Source: Prochlorococcus sp. AG-436-D21 (lineage in GTDB: Bacteria; Cyanobacteriota; Cyanobacteriia; PCC-6307; Cyanobiaceae). Taken from it: a DNA stretch of 43,672 nucleotides. Made by a program: the position numbers and the translations under genes. The DNA is taken from NCBI GenBank assembly GCA_003212655.1, contig QCPF01000012.1, positions 1-43,672 of the forward strand. Direction: 5' to 3'. Shown here piece after piece: positions 19,831 to 27,964 of the stretch (position 1 is its first letter; each line of letters starts with the position of its first letter). The notes beneath the pieces are model-generated. The model worked only from the letters and a program-made list of their open reading frames with translations. It did not search any database and had not been told where the DNA came from.

Positions 19831-21687
19831 ATGAAAGAAGATTTTACTGATTTTATTGAGTTATCTGGACTTTTAAATTATGATCCAGATACAATTTCTA
19901 AAATTTACAAAAAAAATCCTAAAAGACTTTTAAAAAGACTCTGGCAAACACTCATACCTATTTTTGCTTTCATCTTTTCCGTTGGATGGGATAAATTAAC
20001 TGGAAGATTAAAAAATGAGTCACAAGCAAGATTTAGAGCCAAAGAATTAACAAATTTGTTGGTAGAACTTGGACCTGCATTTGTTAAAGCAGGCCAAGCT
20101 TTATCCACAAGACCAGATATAATCCCAGGGATTCTTCTAGAAGAATTATCTGAATTACAAGATCAACTCCCTGGGTTTGATGGCAATAAAGCTATGGAAT
20201 TAATAGAAGAAGATTTAGGAAACAAAATAGATGAAATTTTTTTAGAAATTGATAAAGAGCCAATTTCCGCTGCTTCTTTAGGGCAAGTTCATAAAGCTAA
20301 ATTAAAAAATGAAGATATCGTTGCAATAAAAGTGCAAAGGCCAGGTTTAAGAGAACAAATAACCTTAGATCTTTACATAGTGAGAAATATCGCTTATTGG
20401 CTAAAAAACAATATCGGATTAATAAGAAGTGATCTAGTTGCTCTGATTGATGAATTAGGCAAAAGAGTTTTTGAGGAGATGGATTATCTAAACGAAGCTG
20501 CAAATGCAGAAAAATTTAGGGATTTGCATAAACATAACAAAATGATTGCCGTACCAAAAATTTATAAGGAAATAACTTCAAGAAGAGTTTTAGCAATGGA
20601 ATGGATAGAAGGTACAAAATTAACAAATTTAGAAGACGTGAAAAAATTAGGAATTAATCCTGATGAAATGATTGATATAGGGGTTCAATGCAGTTTAGAA
20701 CAGCTTTTAGAACATGGTTTTTTTCATGCAGACCCACATCCAGGTAATTTATTAGCTTTAGAAGATGGGAGATTATGTTATTTAGATTTTGGAATGATGA
20801 GCGAGGTCTCAAGAGAATCTAGATCGGGATTAATTCAAGCAGTAGTACATTTAGTTAATAAAAACTTCGATAAATTGTCTCAAGATTTCGTAAAATTGGG
20901 ATTCTTATCGGAAGAAGTTAATCTAGAACCGATAGTTCCAGCATTTCAAGATGTTTTCATTAACGCTGTTGAACAAGGAGTTTCGAAAATGGATTTTAAA
21001 AGCGTTACAGATGATATGTCTGGTGTTATGTATAAATTCCCTTTCAGACTACCCCCATATTATGCACTTATAATTAGGTCATTACTTACATTAGAAGGAA
21101 TAGCTTTAAGCGTAGATCCAAAATTTAAAATACTAGGCGCGGCTTATCCATATTTTGCAAGAAGATTGATGGAAGACCCTGATCCACAATTAAGAGAAAG
21201 CCTTAAAGAAATGCTTTTTGATAATAAAAAATTTAAATGGGATCGTTTAGAGGACCTGCTTTCTAACGCCGCAAAACAAACAAATCTCGATTTAGAAAAA
21301 CTTTTAGACGAAGTTATAAATCTTCTATTTTCTCCAAATGGAGGATTCCTTAGAAATGAGATAGTTGAAGGTTTAACAAATCAGATAGATCTACTTAGTC
21401 TAAAAATATTGAAAAGTTTCAATAACTACCTTCCAAAATCAATTAAATTAAATACTATCAACGAAAATAACAACTTGAGTGATCTTATAATGTACGTAGA
21501 GCCATTGAGAAACTTTTTAGAGATTTTACAAAAAGTACCCGGCTATTCAATTGATATTTTTTTAAAAAGGGTTCCGAGACTTATTAATGAGCCCTATACA
21601 AAAGAAATGGGTATAAAAATCGCAAAAAGAGTTACTGAAAGAGGAGTAGTAAGACTTGTTAAGATTGCTGCTGGTTCAAATATCTAA
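19831..21687 (+). CDS. ABC1/AarF/UbiB family atypical kinase
   Basis: A 618-residue member of the ABC1 (UbiB/ADCK) family, linked in bacteria and plastids to quinone or prenyl-lipid metabolism. Motifs in order: KAGQALSTRPDIIP (the family-specific KxGQ helix), PISAASLGQVHKA (the Ala-rich substitute for the usual glycine loop), AIKVQRPG with the catalytic lysine, EMDYLNEAANAEKF, HADPHPGNL and LDFGMM with the metal-binding Asp. The C-terminal 150 residues are a helical extension typical of cyanobacterial members. The stop codon abuts the ATG of the DUF1400 gene with no spacer, indicating a translationally coupled pair. The exact lipid or protein target is unknown. Confidence 0.92.
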   Translation: MKEDFTDFIELSGLLNYDPDTISKIYKKNPKRLLKRLWQTLIPIFAFIFSVGWDKLTGRLKNESQARFRAKELTNLLVELGPAFVKAGQALSTRPDIIPGILLEELSELQDQLPGFDGNKAMELIEEDLGNKIDEIFLEIDKEPISAASLGQVHKAKLKNEDIVAIKVQRPGLREQITLDLYIVRNIAYWLKNNIGLIRSDLVALIDELGKRVFEEMDYLNEAANAEKFRDLHKHNKMIAVPKIYKEITSRRVLAMEWIEGTKLTNLEDVKKLGINPDEMIDIGVQCSLEQLLEHGFFHADPHPGNLLALEDGRLCYLDFGMMSEVSRESRSGLIQAVVHLVNKNFDKLSQDFVKLGFLSEEVNLEPIVPAFQDVFINAVEQGVSKMDFKSVTDDMSGVMYKFPFRLPPYYALIIRSLLTLEGIALSVDPKFKILGAAYPYFARRLMEDPDPQLRESLKEMLFDNKKFKWDRLEDLLSNAAKQTNLDLEKLLDEVINLLFSPNGGFLRNEIVEGLTNQIDLLSLKILKSFNNYLPKSIKLNTINENNNLSDLIMYVEPLRNFLEILQKVPGYSIDIFLKRVPRLINEPYTKEMGIKIAKRVTERGVVRLVKIAAGSNI

Positions 21688-22260
21688 ATGAAGTTTAGTA
21701 AATTTTTAATATTTAAAATATTTTTTATTTTAGTAATTTCTCCATTATTTTTTAATGTTCCAAAAACTAATGCTGCTGAAGAAATTAAAATCACATACAG
21801 CATATTTTCTAGAACAATTAAAGTAAATTCATTAAAAACTTTTGCTAAAGAAGGTAAATCCACAAGGAAATTAAAAAGAATTTTGAAAGCAACCGGGTCT
21901 CCCGATAAAGAAATTAGAACAGTTTTAAATAAAAATTTTGAAATTCCAATTACAATTGCAAGTAAATTAATATATTCTGAAATAGGAAATGTTTTTTTAA
22001 CAAGACTTTCATCTATTATTCACCCACCCAGAGCAACTGATGAAAGAACAGGTATGTTAGCCCTTAGAGCAAGCGTAATACAAGGAATTAACATAGGAAA
22101 TGGAAAAATAAATCTAATTAATTTTTTTGAAGAATATCCAACTAAAACTGTAATTTTAGATGTCAGCGCTTTGAGCAAAGTTATGAATAAAGTAGAATCG
22201 ATTTCAGAACTTTTAACCTTTTTCACGAATTCTCCTCTAGAAAAAATCAAAACAAATTAA
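21688..22260 (+). CDS. Exported stand-alone DUF1400 protein
   Basis: A 190-residue protein with an N-terminal signal peptide: two lysines, a hydrophobic stretch (about residues 8-23) and a likely cleavage after TNA near residue 29. The mature part begins EEIKITYSIFSRTIKVNSLKTFAKEGK, which resembles DUF1400, a domain normally N-terminal to an alpha/beta hydrolase in cyanobacteria. No hydrolase GxSxG motif or downstream hydrolase gene is present here, so this is the domain alone. The ATG follows directly on the ABC1 kinase stop, and thrC starts 6 bp after its end. The role is unknown; coupling to the kinase hints at a shared membrane or lipid context. The family call is from memory. Confidence 0.75.
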   Translation: MKFSKFLIFKIFFILVISPLFFNVPKTNAAEEIKITYSIFSRTIKVNSLKTFAKEGKSTRKLKRILKATGSPDKEIRTVLNKNFEIPITIASKLIYSEIGNVFLTRLSSIIHPPRATDERTGMLALRASVIQGINIGNGKINLINFFEEYPTKTVILDVSALSKVMNKVESISELLTFFTNSPLEKIKTN

Positions 22261-22266
22261 ACAACC

Positions 22267-23370
22267 ATGGTGTTATTAAATAAAATCAAAAATAAATTAC
22301 GTATTAATTACAGAAAAAAAAGGTGGCCAGGTCTAATAGAAGCTTATAAACAATATCTCCCAGTTACAAAGAAAACTCCTATTATTTCCCTCAATGAAGG
22401 AAATACACCACTTATTCTAAGCGAGTCAATTAGTAACTTAATTGGAAATGGAACAAAAGTTTTTTTAAAATATGATGGCCTTAATCCAACAGGATCTTTT
22501 AAAGATCGTGGCATGACTATGGCAATTAGTAAAGCAAAAGAAGAAGGCTGTGAAGCAGTAATTTGTGCAAGTACTGGAAATACATCGGCTGCTGCTGCTG
22601 CATATGCTTCGAGAGGAGGATTAAAACCTTATGTTTTAATCCCAGAGGGATTTGTTGCCCAAGGAAAGCTTGCACAAGCATTAATGTATGGAGCTGAAAT
22701 AATATCTATTAATGGAAACTTTGATAAGGCTCTTGAAATTGTTAGAGATTTATCCTCAGAACATCCTGTAGAACTTGTTAATTCTGTTAATCCATATCGA
22801 ATACAAGGACAAAAGACAGCAGCTTTTGAAATAGTTGATGACTTAGGTCATGCTCCTGATTGGCTTTGTATTCCAATGGGTAATGCAGGAAATATAACTG
22901 CATATTGGATGGGATTTAAAGAATATTCAAAAATAAAAAGGAATTTGAAATTACCAATAATGATGGGTTTTCAATCCGAAGGCTCCGCTCCATTAGTAAA
23001 AAATATAATAGTTAAAAATCCAGAAACAATTGCAACTGCAATAAGAATTGGGAATCCTGTAAATAGAGAAAAAGCAAAAAAAGCAAGAAAAGAGAGCAAA
23101 GGAGACTTTCAATCAGTTACAGATGAAGAAATAATCAATGCTTATAAAATTCTTGCCAGAGAGGGAGTATTTTGTGAACCTGCCAGTGCAGCATCAGTTG
23201 CTGGACTAATTAAAAATAAAAATAGAATTCAGAAGGAATCGTCTATTGTTTGTGTTCTTACTGGAAATGGCTTGAAAGATCCTGATTGCGCCATAAAAAA
23301 CAATGATGCTATTTTCAGGAAAAACATTGAACCTTCATTAAAAAATATAACTAAAATCTTGGGATATTAA
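22267..23370 (+). CDS. thrC: Threonine synthase
   Basis: PLP enzyme converting O-phosphohomoserine to threonine. The 367-residue protein belongs to the short ThrC class. The PLP lysine sits in [14 protein letters not shown]; the [18 protein letters not shown] block and the phosphate-binding [10 protein letters not shown] follow. The C-terminal [12 protein letters not shown] matches the family. The ATG at 22267 lies 6 bp after the preceding gene, so transcription probably reads through from the ABC1 kinase. Its 3' side faces the putative origin region and no terminator hairpin was found there. Confidence 0.96.
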   Translation: MVLLNKIKNKLRINYRKKRWPGLIEAYKQYLPVTKKTPIISLNEGNTPLILSESISNLIGNGTKVFLKYDGLNPTGSFKDRGMTMAISKAKEEGCEAVICASTGNTSAAAAAYASRGGLKPYVLIPEGFVAQGKLAQALMYGAEIISINGNFDKALEIVRDLSSEHPVELVNSVNPYRIQGQKTAAFEIVDDLGHAPDWLCIPMGNAGNITAYWMGFKEYSKIKRNLKLPIMMGFQSEGSAPLVKNIIVKNPETIATAIRIGNPVNREKAKKARKESKGDFQSVTDEEIINAYKILAREGVFCEPASAASVAGLIKNKNRIQKESSIVCVLTGNGLKDPDCAIKNNDAIFRKNIEPSLKNITKILGY

Positions 23371-23390
23371 AGTCCAAAATAAATAGTGTC

Positions 23391-23399
23391 TGTGGAAAT
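23391..23399 (-). promoter_or_regulatory. DnaA-box-like 9-mer (ATTTCCACA)
   Basis: Matches TTWTNCACA at 8 of 9 positions and resembles the TTTTCCACA form used in cyanobacteria. It is the outermost of the candidate boxes. Confidence 0.5.
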
Positions 23400-23448
23400 C
23401 AATTAAAACCAAATATCATTTGTTGAAAAAACTTTAATAAGTAATTCA

Positions 23449-23501
23449 ATTTGTTGAATAAATTTAAATTTTTCGGATAAAGAAAAAAGTATTCAACAAA
23501 T
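23449..23501. repeat. 12-bp perfect inverted repeat ATTTGTTGAATA, with a third partial copy upstream
   Basis: ATTTGTTGAATA at 23449-23460 is matched by its exact reverse complement at 23490-23501, with a 29-bp spacer. The first ten bases also occur at 23418-23427. The three copies lie between the candidate DnaA boxes. They could bind a replication or dnaN regulator, or form a cruciform. No known protein is assigned. Confidence 0.65.
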
Positions 23502-23509
23502 AAAAAAAT

Positions 23510-23518
23510 TTCTTCACA
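23510..23518 (+). promoter_or_regulatory. DnaA-box-like 9-mer (TTCTTCACA)
   Basis: Matches TTWTNCACA at 8 of 9 positions, the mismatch being C at the third base. It lies between the inverted repeat and the paired boxes. Confidence 0.45.
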
Positions 23519-23563
23519 TGTTTTTGTGTTCTTAAAACAAGTTGACAAGCTATTTAATATAAA

Positions 23564-23581
23564 AATTCCACAGTTCCCACA
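23564..23581 (+). promoter_or_regulatory. Two abutting DnaA-box-like 9-mers next to the A+T tract
   Basis: AATTCCACA and GTTCCCACA are directly adjacent and in the same orientation. Each matches TTWTNCACA at 7 of 9 positions, keeping the CACA end. They sit 4 bp before the CTA triplets, where box-proximal DnaA would be expected in a basal unwinding module. Confidence 0.5.
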
Positions 23582-23585
23582 AAAA

Positions 23586-23597
23586 CTACTACTACTA
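23586..23597 (-). other. Four tandem trinucleotides resembling DnaA-trios
   Basis: Plus-strand CTACTACTACTA means the minus strand reads 3'-GAT-GAT-GAT-GAT-5', in the direction from the paired boxes to the A+T tract. This fits the published DnaA-trio pattern 3'-[G/A]A[T/A]-5'. A simple trinucleotide repeat by chance is the alternative. Confidence 0.5.
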
Positions 23598-23666
23598 AAT
23601 TTTTTATTTTATTATTTATTTTTATATTAGAAAAAAGTAAAAAATTAATTTATTGAATTTAATTTA
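23596..23666. other. A+T tract, candidate DNA-unwinding element
   Basis: The 71 bases hold no C and only three G (23630, 23637, 23655), more extreme than the surrounding intergenic sequence. It lies immediately after the trio-like repeat. Confidence 0.55.
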
Positions 23667-23681
23667 CGAAAAAAGTATATT
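23653..23681 (+). promoter_or_regulatory. Candidate sigma-70-type promoter for dnaN
   Basis: TTGAAT (23653-23658) and TATATT (23676-23681) are separated by exactly 17 bp. Transcription would begin about 20 bp before the dnaN ATG. A TTGACA at 23542-23547 was also noted but has no -10 at normal spacing. Confidence 0.45.
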
Positions 23682-23707
23682 GTACTTGTAAAAAGTTCCA
23701 AATTCCG

Positions 23708-24865
23708 ATGGAAATTATTTGTAGTCAAATTGAATTAAATAATGCTATACAACTAGTGAGCAAAGCAGTTGCTTCAAGACCAACGCATCCAATTCTTGCA
23801 AATATACTTTTAACAGCTGACCAAGGAACCAATAAAATTAGCGTGACAGGATTTGACCTTAACTTAGGAATTCAAACTTCTTTTGACGGAACTGTTAAAA
23901 ATAGTGGAGCTATAACTATACCTTCAAAACTTTTATCCGAAATAGTAAACAAATTACCTAGTGAAACGCCTGTTTCTTTAGAGGTTGACGATAATTCAGA
24001 TAATATTTTAATAAGAAGTGACAGAGGTTCTTTTAATCTTAAAGGGATTCCATCTGATGAATATCCTAATTTGCCATTTGTTGAAAGTGGTACTTCTTTG
24101 AATATTGATCCTAGTTCTTTTTTAAAAGCTTTAAAATCTACTATTTTTGCAAGTAGTAATGATGACTCAAAGCAATTACTTACAGGCGTCAACTTTACTT
24201 TTAAACCAAATTATTTAGAGTCTGCTTCTACAGATGGTCATAGATTAGCTGTTGCTTTAATTGGTAAGGAAGAAAATATTGAAAATAAAGACAACTTATC
24301 TTCAAATGATGGTGATTTGTCAGTTACTATTCCAACTAGATCATTAAGGGAAATTGAAAAACTAGTATCTTTGAGAAGCTCAGAAAATTCAATAAAACTT
24401 TTCTATGATAAAGGCCAAGTAGTATTTATTTCTTCTAGTCAAATAATTACTACAAGGACCCTTGAAGGTACTTACCCTAATTATTCTCAATTAATTCCTG
24501 ATACTTTTTCTAAAATTATTAATTTTAATACAAAAAAATTAATAGATGCATTAGAAAGAATTGCTGTTTTAGCTGATCAGCAAAGTAGTGTTGTAAAGAT
24601 TAAATTAGACAATACCGATTTAGCTTCTATCAGTGCAGATGCTCAAGATATTGGAAACGCAAATGAATCAATACCTGTTTCTTACTCTGGAGAAAATTTT
24701 GATATTGCATTTAACGTTAGATATCTGTTAGAAGGTTTAAAAGTTCTTTCTTCTGAAAATGTACTTTTAAAGTGTAATATTGCAACTACCCCAGCTGTTT
24801 TTGTACCAGAAGATAATCTCAATTCTTTTACTTATTTAGTTATGCCTGTCCAGGTTCGTTCTTAA
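23708..24865 (+). CDS. dnaN: DNA polymerase III beta subunit (sliding clamp)
   Basis: Ring-shaped processivity factor of the replicative polymerase. The 385-residue protein opens with MEIICSQIELNNAIQLVSKAVASRPTHPILANI, has STDGHRLAVA in the middle domain and ends in FTYLVMPVQVRS, the conserved C-terminus that lines the partner-binding pocket. The three repeated clamp domains fit the length. The ATG at 23708 follows the putative origin. The PRC-barrel gene starts 1 bp after the stop, and purL and purF follow on the same strand, so dnaN probably heads a four-gene unit. Confidence 0.98.
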   Translation: MEIICSQIELNNAIQLVSKAVASRPTHPILANILLTADQGTNKISVTGFDLNLGIQTSFDGTVKNSGAITIPSKLLSEIVNKLPSETPVSLEVDDNSDNILIRSDRGSFNLKGIPSDEYPNLPFVESGTSLNIDPSSFLKALKSTIFASSNDDSKQLLTGVNFTFKPNYLESASTDGHRLAVALIGKEENIENKDNLSSNDGDLSVTIPTRSLREIEKLVSLRSSENSIKLFYDKGQVVFISSSQIITTRTLEGTYPNYSQLIPDTFSKIINFNTKKLIDALERIAVLADQQSSVVKIKLDNTDLASISADAQDIGNANESIPVSYSGENFDIAFNVRYLLEGLKVLSSENVLLKCNIATTPAVFVPEDNLNSFTYLVMPVQVRS

Positions 24866-24866
24866 C

Positions 24867-25574
24867 TTGAAATTACCTAAAGAAATTTTATTAAGTGAAT
24901 TACTAAACTATTGTGTTAAGGGGAATATTGGCCTTAATTATGGAAATGGTGAAAATGTTTGGATGCATCCTCCAGTTCATAGAATTTTAGGATGGTACTC
25001 TCGTCCTTCAAATTTTGATTTAAAAAGAAATGTTTGGCGATTAAATCAAATTTCTCAAATAATTGATAATGAAATATATGTCAAAGGTGATCCAGCTGTT
25101 TCTGATTTAGCAACCTTGAATAGGTTTCCAACTTTAATAGAAGCTAATCTCATAAATGTAAATGGATCAAAAATAGGAGTTATTGCCGATTTTTTATTTG
25201 AAATGAAAACTGGTAGGATTCATCATTACTTAGTTTCTAGATCTAACCCTAAAATTCCAGGTTCTAGTAGATGGAAATTAAATATTGAAAATATTAATGA
25301 CCAACAACCTGGATTAGTATTTTGTGAAATTAATGCTTTAGATGATTTATCTTTAATAAAATCAAGTATTAAAAATCAATTTATGCAAAAAGGAAAAAAA
25401 ATTATTGATAGATTTGATGATATGAAAAATATTGCTTCTAATAGATTAGAGGATTGGCTTGAAGAAGATGAAGATATTAGCCAAAATTTAGATTTTAAAC
25501 AAAAAAGTTTTTATAATGAAGAAAAAACATCCATGCCTTTTAGTGAAAAAAAAGAAGATGACCCTTGGATATAA
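24867..25574 (+). CDS. PRC-barrel-like domain protein
   Basis: A 235-residue soluble protein. Its middle (about residues 90-135, ANLINVNGSKIGVIADFLFEM...GRIHHYLVSR) has the beta-rich pattern of a PRC-barrel, a fold that helps assemble RNA-processing or photosynthetic complexes. The N-terminal part (residues 25-75) may be a second, degenerate barrel. The C-terminal 60 residues are charged and probably disordered. The start is TTG at 24867, 1 bp after dnaN; no nearby ATG in frame would keep the N-terminal domain. The conserved place between dnaN and purL is known from related genomes, but the role is not. Confidence in the gene is high, in the domain moderate. Confidence 0.8.
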   Translation: MKLPKEILLSELLNYCVKGNIGLNYGNGENVWMHPPVHRILGWYSRPSNFDLKRNVWRLNQISQIIDNEIYVKGDPAVSDLATLNRFPTLIEANLINVNGSKIGVIADFLFEMKTGRIHHYLVSRSNPKIPGSSRWKLNIENINDQQPGLVFCEINALDDLSLIKSSIKNQFMQKGKKIIDRFDDMKNIASNRLEDWLEEDEDISQNLDFKQKSFYNEEKTSMPFSEKKEDDPWI

Positions 25575-25577
25575 AGA

Positions 25578-27917
25578 ATGATAAATCAAGAAAATCATGA
25601 TCCTTATGATCTTAATGAGGCACTGAAAGTTGAAAATTTGACAATTAATGATTACGAAGAAATTTGCAAAAGATTAAAGAGAAAACCTAATAGAACGGAA
25701 TTAGGGATGTTTGGCGTTATGTGGTCTGAACATTGTTGTTATAGAAATTCAAAACCTCTACTATCTAAATTTCCCACTAAAGGTAAAAATGTTTTAGTTG
25801 GACCTGGAGAAAATGCTGGAGTTATTGATGTTGGAAATAATCAAAAACTTGTTTTTAAAATAGAAAGTCATAATCATCCTTCTGCTATTGAACCCTTTCA
25901 AGGAGCTGCAACAGGTGTAGGAGGGATTTTAAGAGATATATTTACCATGGGTGCAAGGCCAATTGCAGTATTGAATTCATTAAGATTCGGAAACCTTGAT
26001 AAATCATCGAATGTTGATTTATTGCGTGGTGTTGTATCCGGTATTGCCCATTATGGGAATTGTGTCGGAGTGCCGACTGTTGGAGGTGAAATCAACTTTG
26101 ATGATAGTTATTCTGGCAATCCTTTAGTGAATGTTATGGCTTTAGGACTTTTAGAAACCAATGAAATCGTTTGTTCAGGAGCTAAAAATATAGGATCACC
26201 AGTATTATATGTTGGTAATACTACTGGCAGAGATGGAGTTGGTGGTGCTAGTTTTGCCAGCTCAGAATTAACTAAAACCTCATTAGATGATAGACCAGCA
26301 GTTCAGGTAGGTGACCCATTTATTGAGAAAAGTCTTATTGAAGCCTGTTTGGATGCTTTTAAAACAGGAGATGTAATTGCAGCTCAAGATATGGGTGCTG
26401 CAGGTTTAACATGCAGTAGTGCAGAAATGGCTGCGAATGGAAAATTAGGTATATCTATTGATTTAGATTTGGTTCCTTCTAGAGAAGATGATATGTCTCC
26501 ATACCAATATTTATTATCTGAATCGCAAGAGAGAATGTTGTTCGTCGTTAAAGAAGAAAAAATTAATGATCTTATTGAAAAATTTAATAAGTGGGGATTA
26601 TATGCCAATGTAATTGGTCAAGTTATAGGAACTAATGAGGTTATTATTTCTCATAAAGGTAAAATTGTCGCCCAAATACCTACTTCTGCCTTGTCTGATG
26701 ATACCCCTGTCAATTTTCACGATGTTATTAATAATCCACCTGATTATCTTTTAAAGAAATGGGAATGGAAAGAAAATGATTTACCGGAAATTTATGAGCA
26801 AAAAATATTTTCATTGAAAGAAAATAAGAATTTTTCTTATGCAGAAATAATTTTAAAACTACTCTCTACTCCTTCAATAGCTTCTAAACGATGGATTTAT
26901 AGACAATATGACTCTCAAGTTCAGGCAAATACAGTTTTTAAACCTGGAAAATCAGATGCAGCTGTAATAAGACTAAGGGAACAAAATAAAAAAAATAAAA
27001 ACGAAATATTTTCTGGTGTCGCCGCTTCAGTCGATTGTAATAGTAGATGGGTTGCTCTTGATCCTTTTAGAGGAACTATTGCTGCAGTCGCAGAATCCGC
27101 TAGAAATGTTAGTTGTGTTGGAGCTGAACCAGTAGCAATTACAAATAATTTAAATTTTTCTTCTCCAGAGAATGAAATAGGATATTGGCAACTCTCATCT
27201 TCATGTAATGCAATTTCTGAAGCTTGTAAAGCATTAGAAACTCCTGTTACAGGAGGTAATGTTTCTTTATACAATGAATCTAAAAATGAAGATAATGTAA
27301 TAACTCCTATCAATCCTACTCCAGTTATCGGAATGGTTGGAAAGTTAGATAATGTTGAAAAAGCTATAAGTAGTGAATGGAAAAATATTGATGATCAAAT
27401 CTGGTTAATTGGTTCTTATAAATCAGATACAACAATTGCAGCTAGTTCTTATTTGGAATATTTTCATGGAGAAATTACAGGTCGTCCTCCAAATATAGAT
27501 TTGCCTGATGAAAAGTTTTGCCAGAGTTTTTTAAGAGATGCTATTCAAAAAAATTTTATAGTTGCTTCTCACGATATCAGCGATGGCGGTTTAGCTATAG
27601 CTTTAGCAGAGTCTTGTATTTTGTCTGGAAAAGGTGCAACGATAGAATTAAAGAATGATTTAAATAGAGATGATAATTTATTGTTTGGAGAAGGAGGTTC
27701 TAGAATTATTTTTTCAGTTAGCAAAATGAAACAAAATGAATGGCTTAATTATTTAAAACACAATCAAATAAATTGGTCATCAAGTATTTATGTAAAAAAT
27801 ATAGGATATGTATCTGGTGAAACGCTTATGATAAAAATTCAAGATAAAAATATCTGCAATATTAGGGTTGAGGAATTATCCGAAAAATTTAATAATAGTA
27901 TTTCAAGTTACTTTTAA
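25578..27917 (+). CDS. purL: Phosphoribosylformylglycinamidine synthase, PurL subunit
   Basis: ATP-dependent amidation of FGAR to FGAM, the fourth step of purine synthesis. The 779 residues make this the small PurL form, which works with separate PurQ and PurS subunits not present in the window. Motifs: MWSEHCCYRNSKPLL near residue 50, IESHNHPSAIEPFQGAATGVGGILRD, VPTVGGEINFD, AAQDMGAAGLTCSSAEMA, and in the second half ETPVTGGNVSLYNES and SHDISDGGLAIALAES. Two AIRS-type domains are thus repeated. The ATG at 25578 is 3 bp after the PRC gene. The 3' end takes part in a long inverted repeat that ends just before purF. Confidence 0.97.
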   Translation: MINQENHDPYDLNEALKVENLTINDYEEICKRLKRKPNRTELGMFGVMWSEHCCYRNSKPLLSKFPTKGKNVLVGPGENAGVIDVGNNQKLVFKIESHNHPSAIEPFQGAATGVGGILRDIFTMGARPIAVLNSLRFGNLDKSSNVDLLRGVVSGIAHYGNCVGVPTVGGEINFDDSYSGNPLVNVMALGLLETNEIVCSGAKNIGSPVLYVGNTTGRDGVGGASFASSELTKTSLDDRPAVQVGDPFIEKSLIEACLDAFKTGDVIAAQDMGAAGLTCSSAEMAANGKLGISIDLDLVPSREDDMSPYQYLLSESQERMLFVVKEEKINDLIEKFNKWGLYANVIGQVIGTNEVIISHKGKIVAQIPTSALSDDTPVNFHDVINNPPDYLLKKWEWKENDLPEIYEQKIFSLKENKNFSYAEIILKLLSTPSIASKRWIYRQYDSQVQANTVFKPGKSDAAVIRLREQNKKNKNEIFSGVAASVDCNSRWVALDPFRGTIAAVAESARNVSCVGAEPVAITNNLNFSSPENEIGYWQLSSSCNAISEACKALETPVTGGNVSLYNESKNEDNVITPINPTPVIGMVGKLDNVEKAISSEWKNIDDQIWLIGSYKSDTTIAASSYLEYFHGEITGRPPNIDLPDEKFCQSFLRDAIQKNFIVASHDISDGGLAIALAESCILSGKGATIELKNDLNRDDNLLFGEGGSRIIFSVSKMKQNEWLNYLKHNQINWSSSIYVKNIGYVSGETLMIKIQDKNICNIRVEELSEKFNNSISSYF

Positions 27918-27957
27918 CTATGAAAAATATTTTTCGACTATTAAAATTTTTCGGATA
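27877..27957 (+). other. Long imperfect stem-loop spanning the purL-purF junction
   Basis: TATCCGAAAAATTT (27877-27890, inside purL) is the exact reverse complement of 27944-27957. After a 2-nt bulge (27891-27892), TAATAG (27893-27898) pairs with CTATTA (27938-27943), giving about 20 bp of stem. The loop holds the purL stop and a 14-bp palindrome (27922-27935). The right part also contains two 16-bp imperfect direct repeats (27929-27944 and 27946-27961, two mismatches). The stem ends 7 nt before the purF ATG, so it could affect purF translation, mRNA processing or termination. There is no U-run after it. Confidence 0.6.
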
Positions 27958-27964
27958 TTAAGTT

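Larger units (their letters stand above)
23371..23707. other. Putative chromosomal origin of replication (oriC), thrC-dnaN intergenic region
   Basis: This 337-bp gap is the only non-coding stretch over 300 bases. It directly precedes dnaN, the usual origin position in cyanobacteria. It contains DnaA-box-like 9-mers (23391-23399 minus; 23510-23518; and two abutting ones at 23564-23581), four tandem CTA triplets (23586-23597), then 71 bases with only three G and no C (23596-23666), and a promoter-like pair before dnaN. It also holds three copies of ATTTGTTGAA. The boxes are imperfect against TTWTNCACA (7-8 of 9). The origin call is an inference from position and layout, not proven. Confidence 0.7.

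Noticed and set aside
23542-23563. TTGACA at 23542-23547 as the dnaN -35 element
   Set aside because: The nearby TAATAT and TATAAA are only 7-10 bp away, and the 17-bp position carries no -10; the pair at 23653/23676 fits better.
26921-27313. A 130-codon minus-strand frame inside purL, and a similar 106-codon one inside dnaN (23872-24192)
   Set aside because: Both are antisense to strongly conserved coding sequence and show no domain; they are by-products of codon composition.
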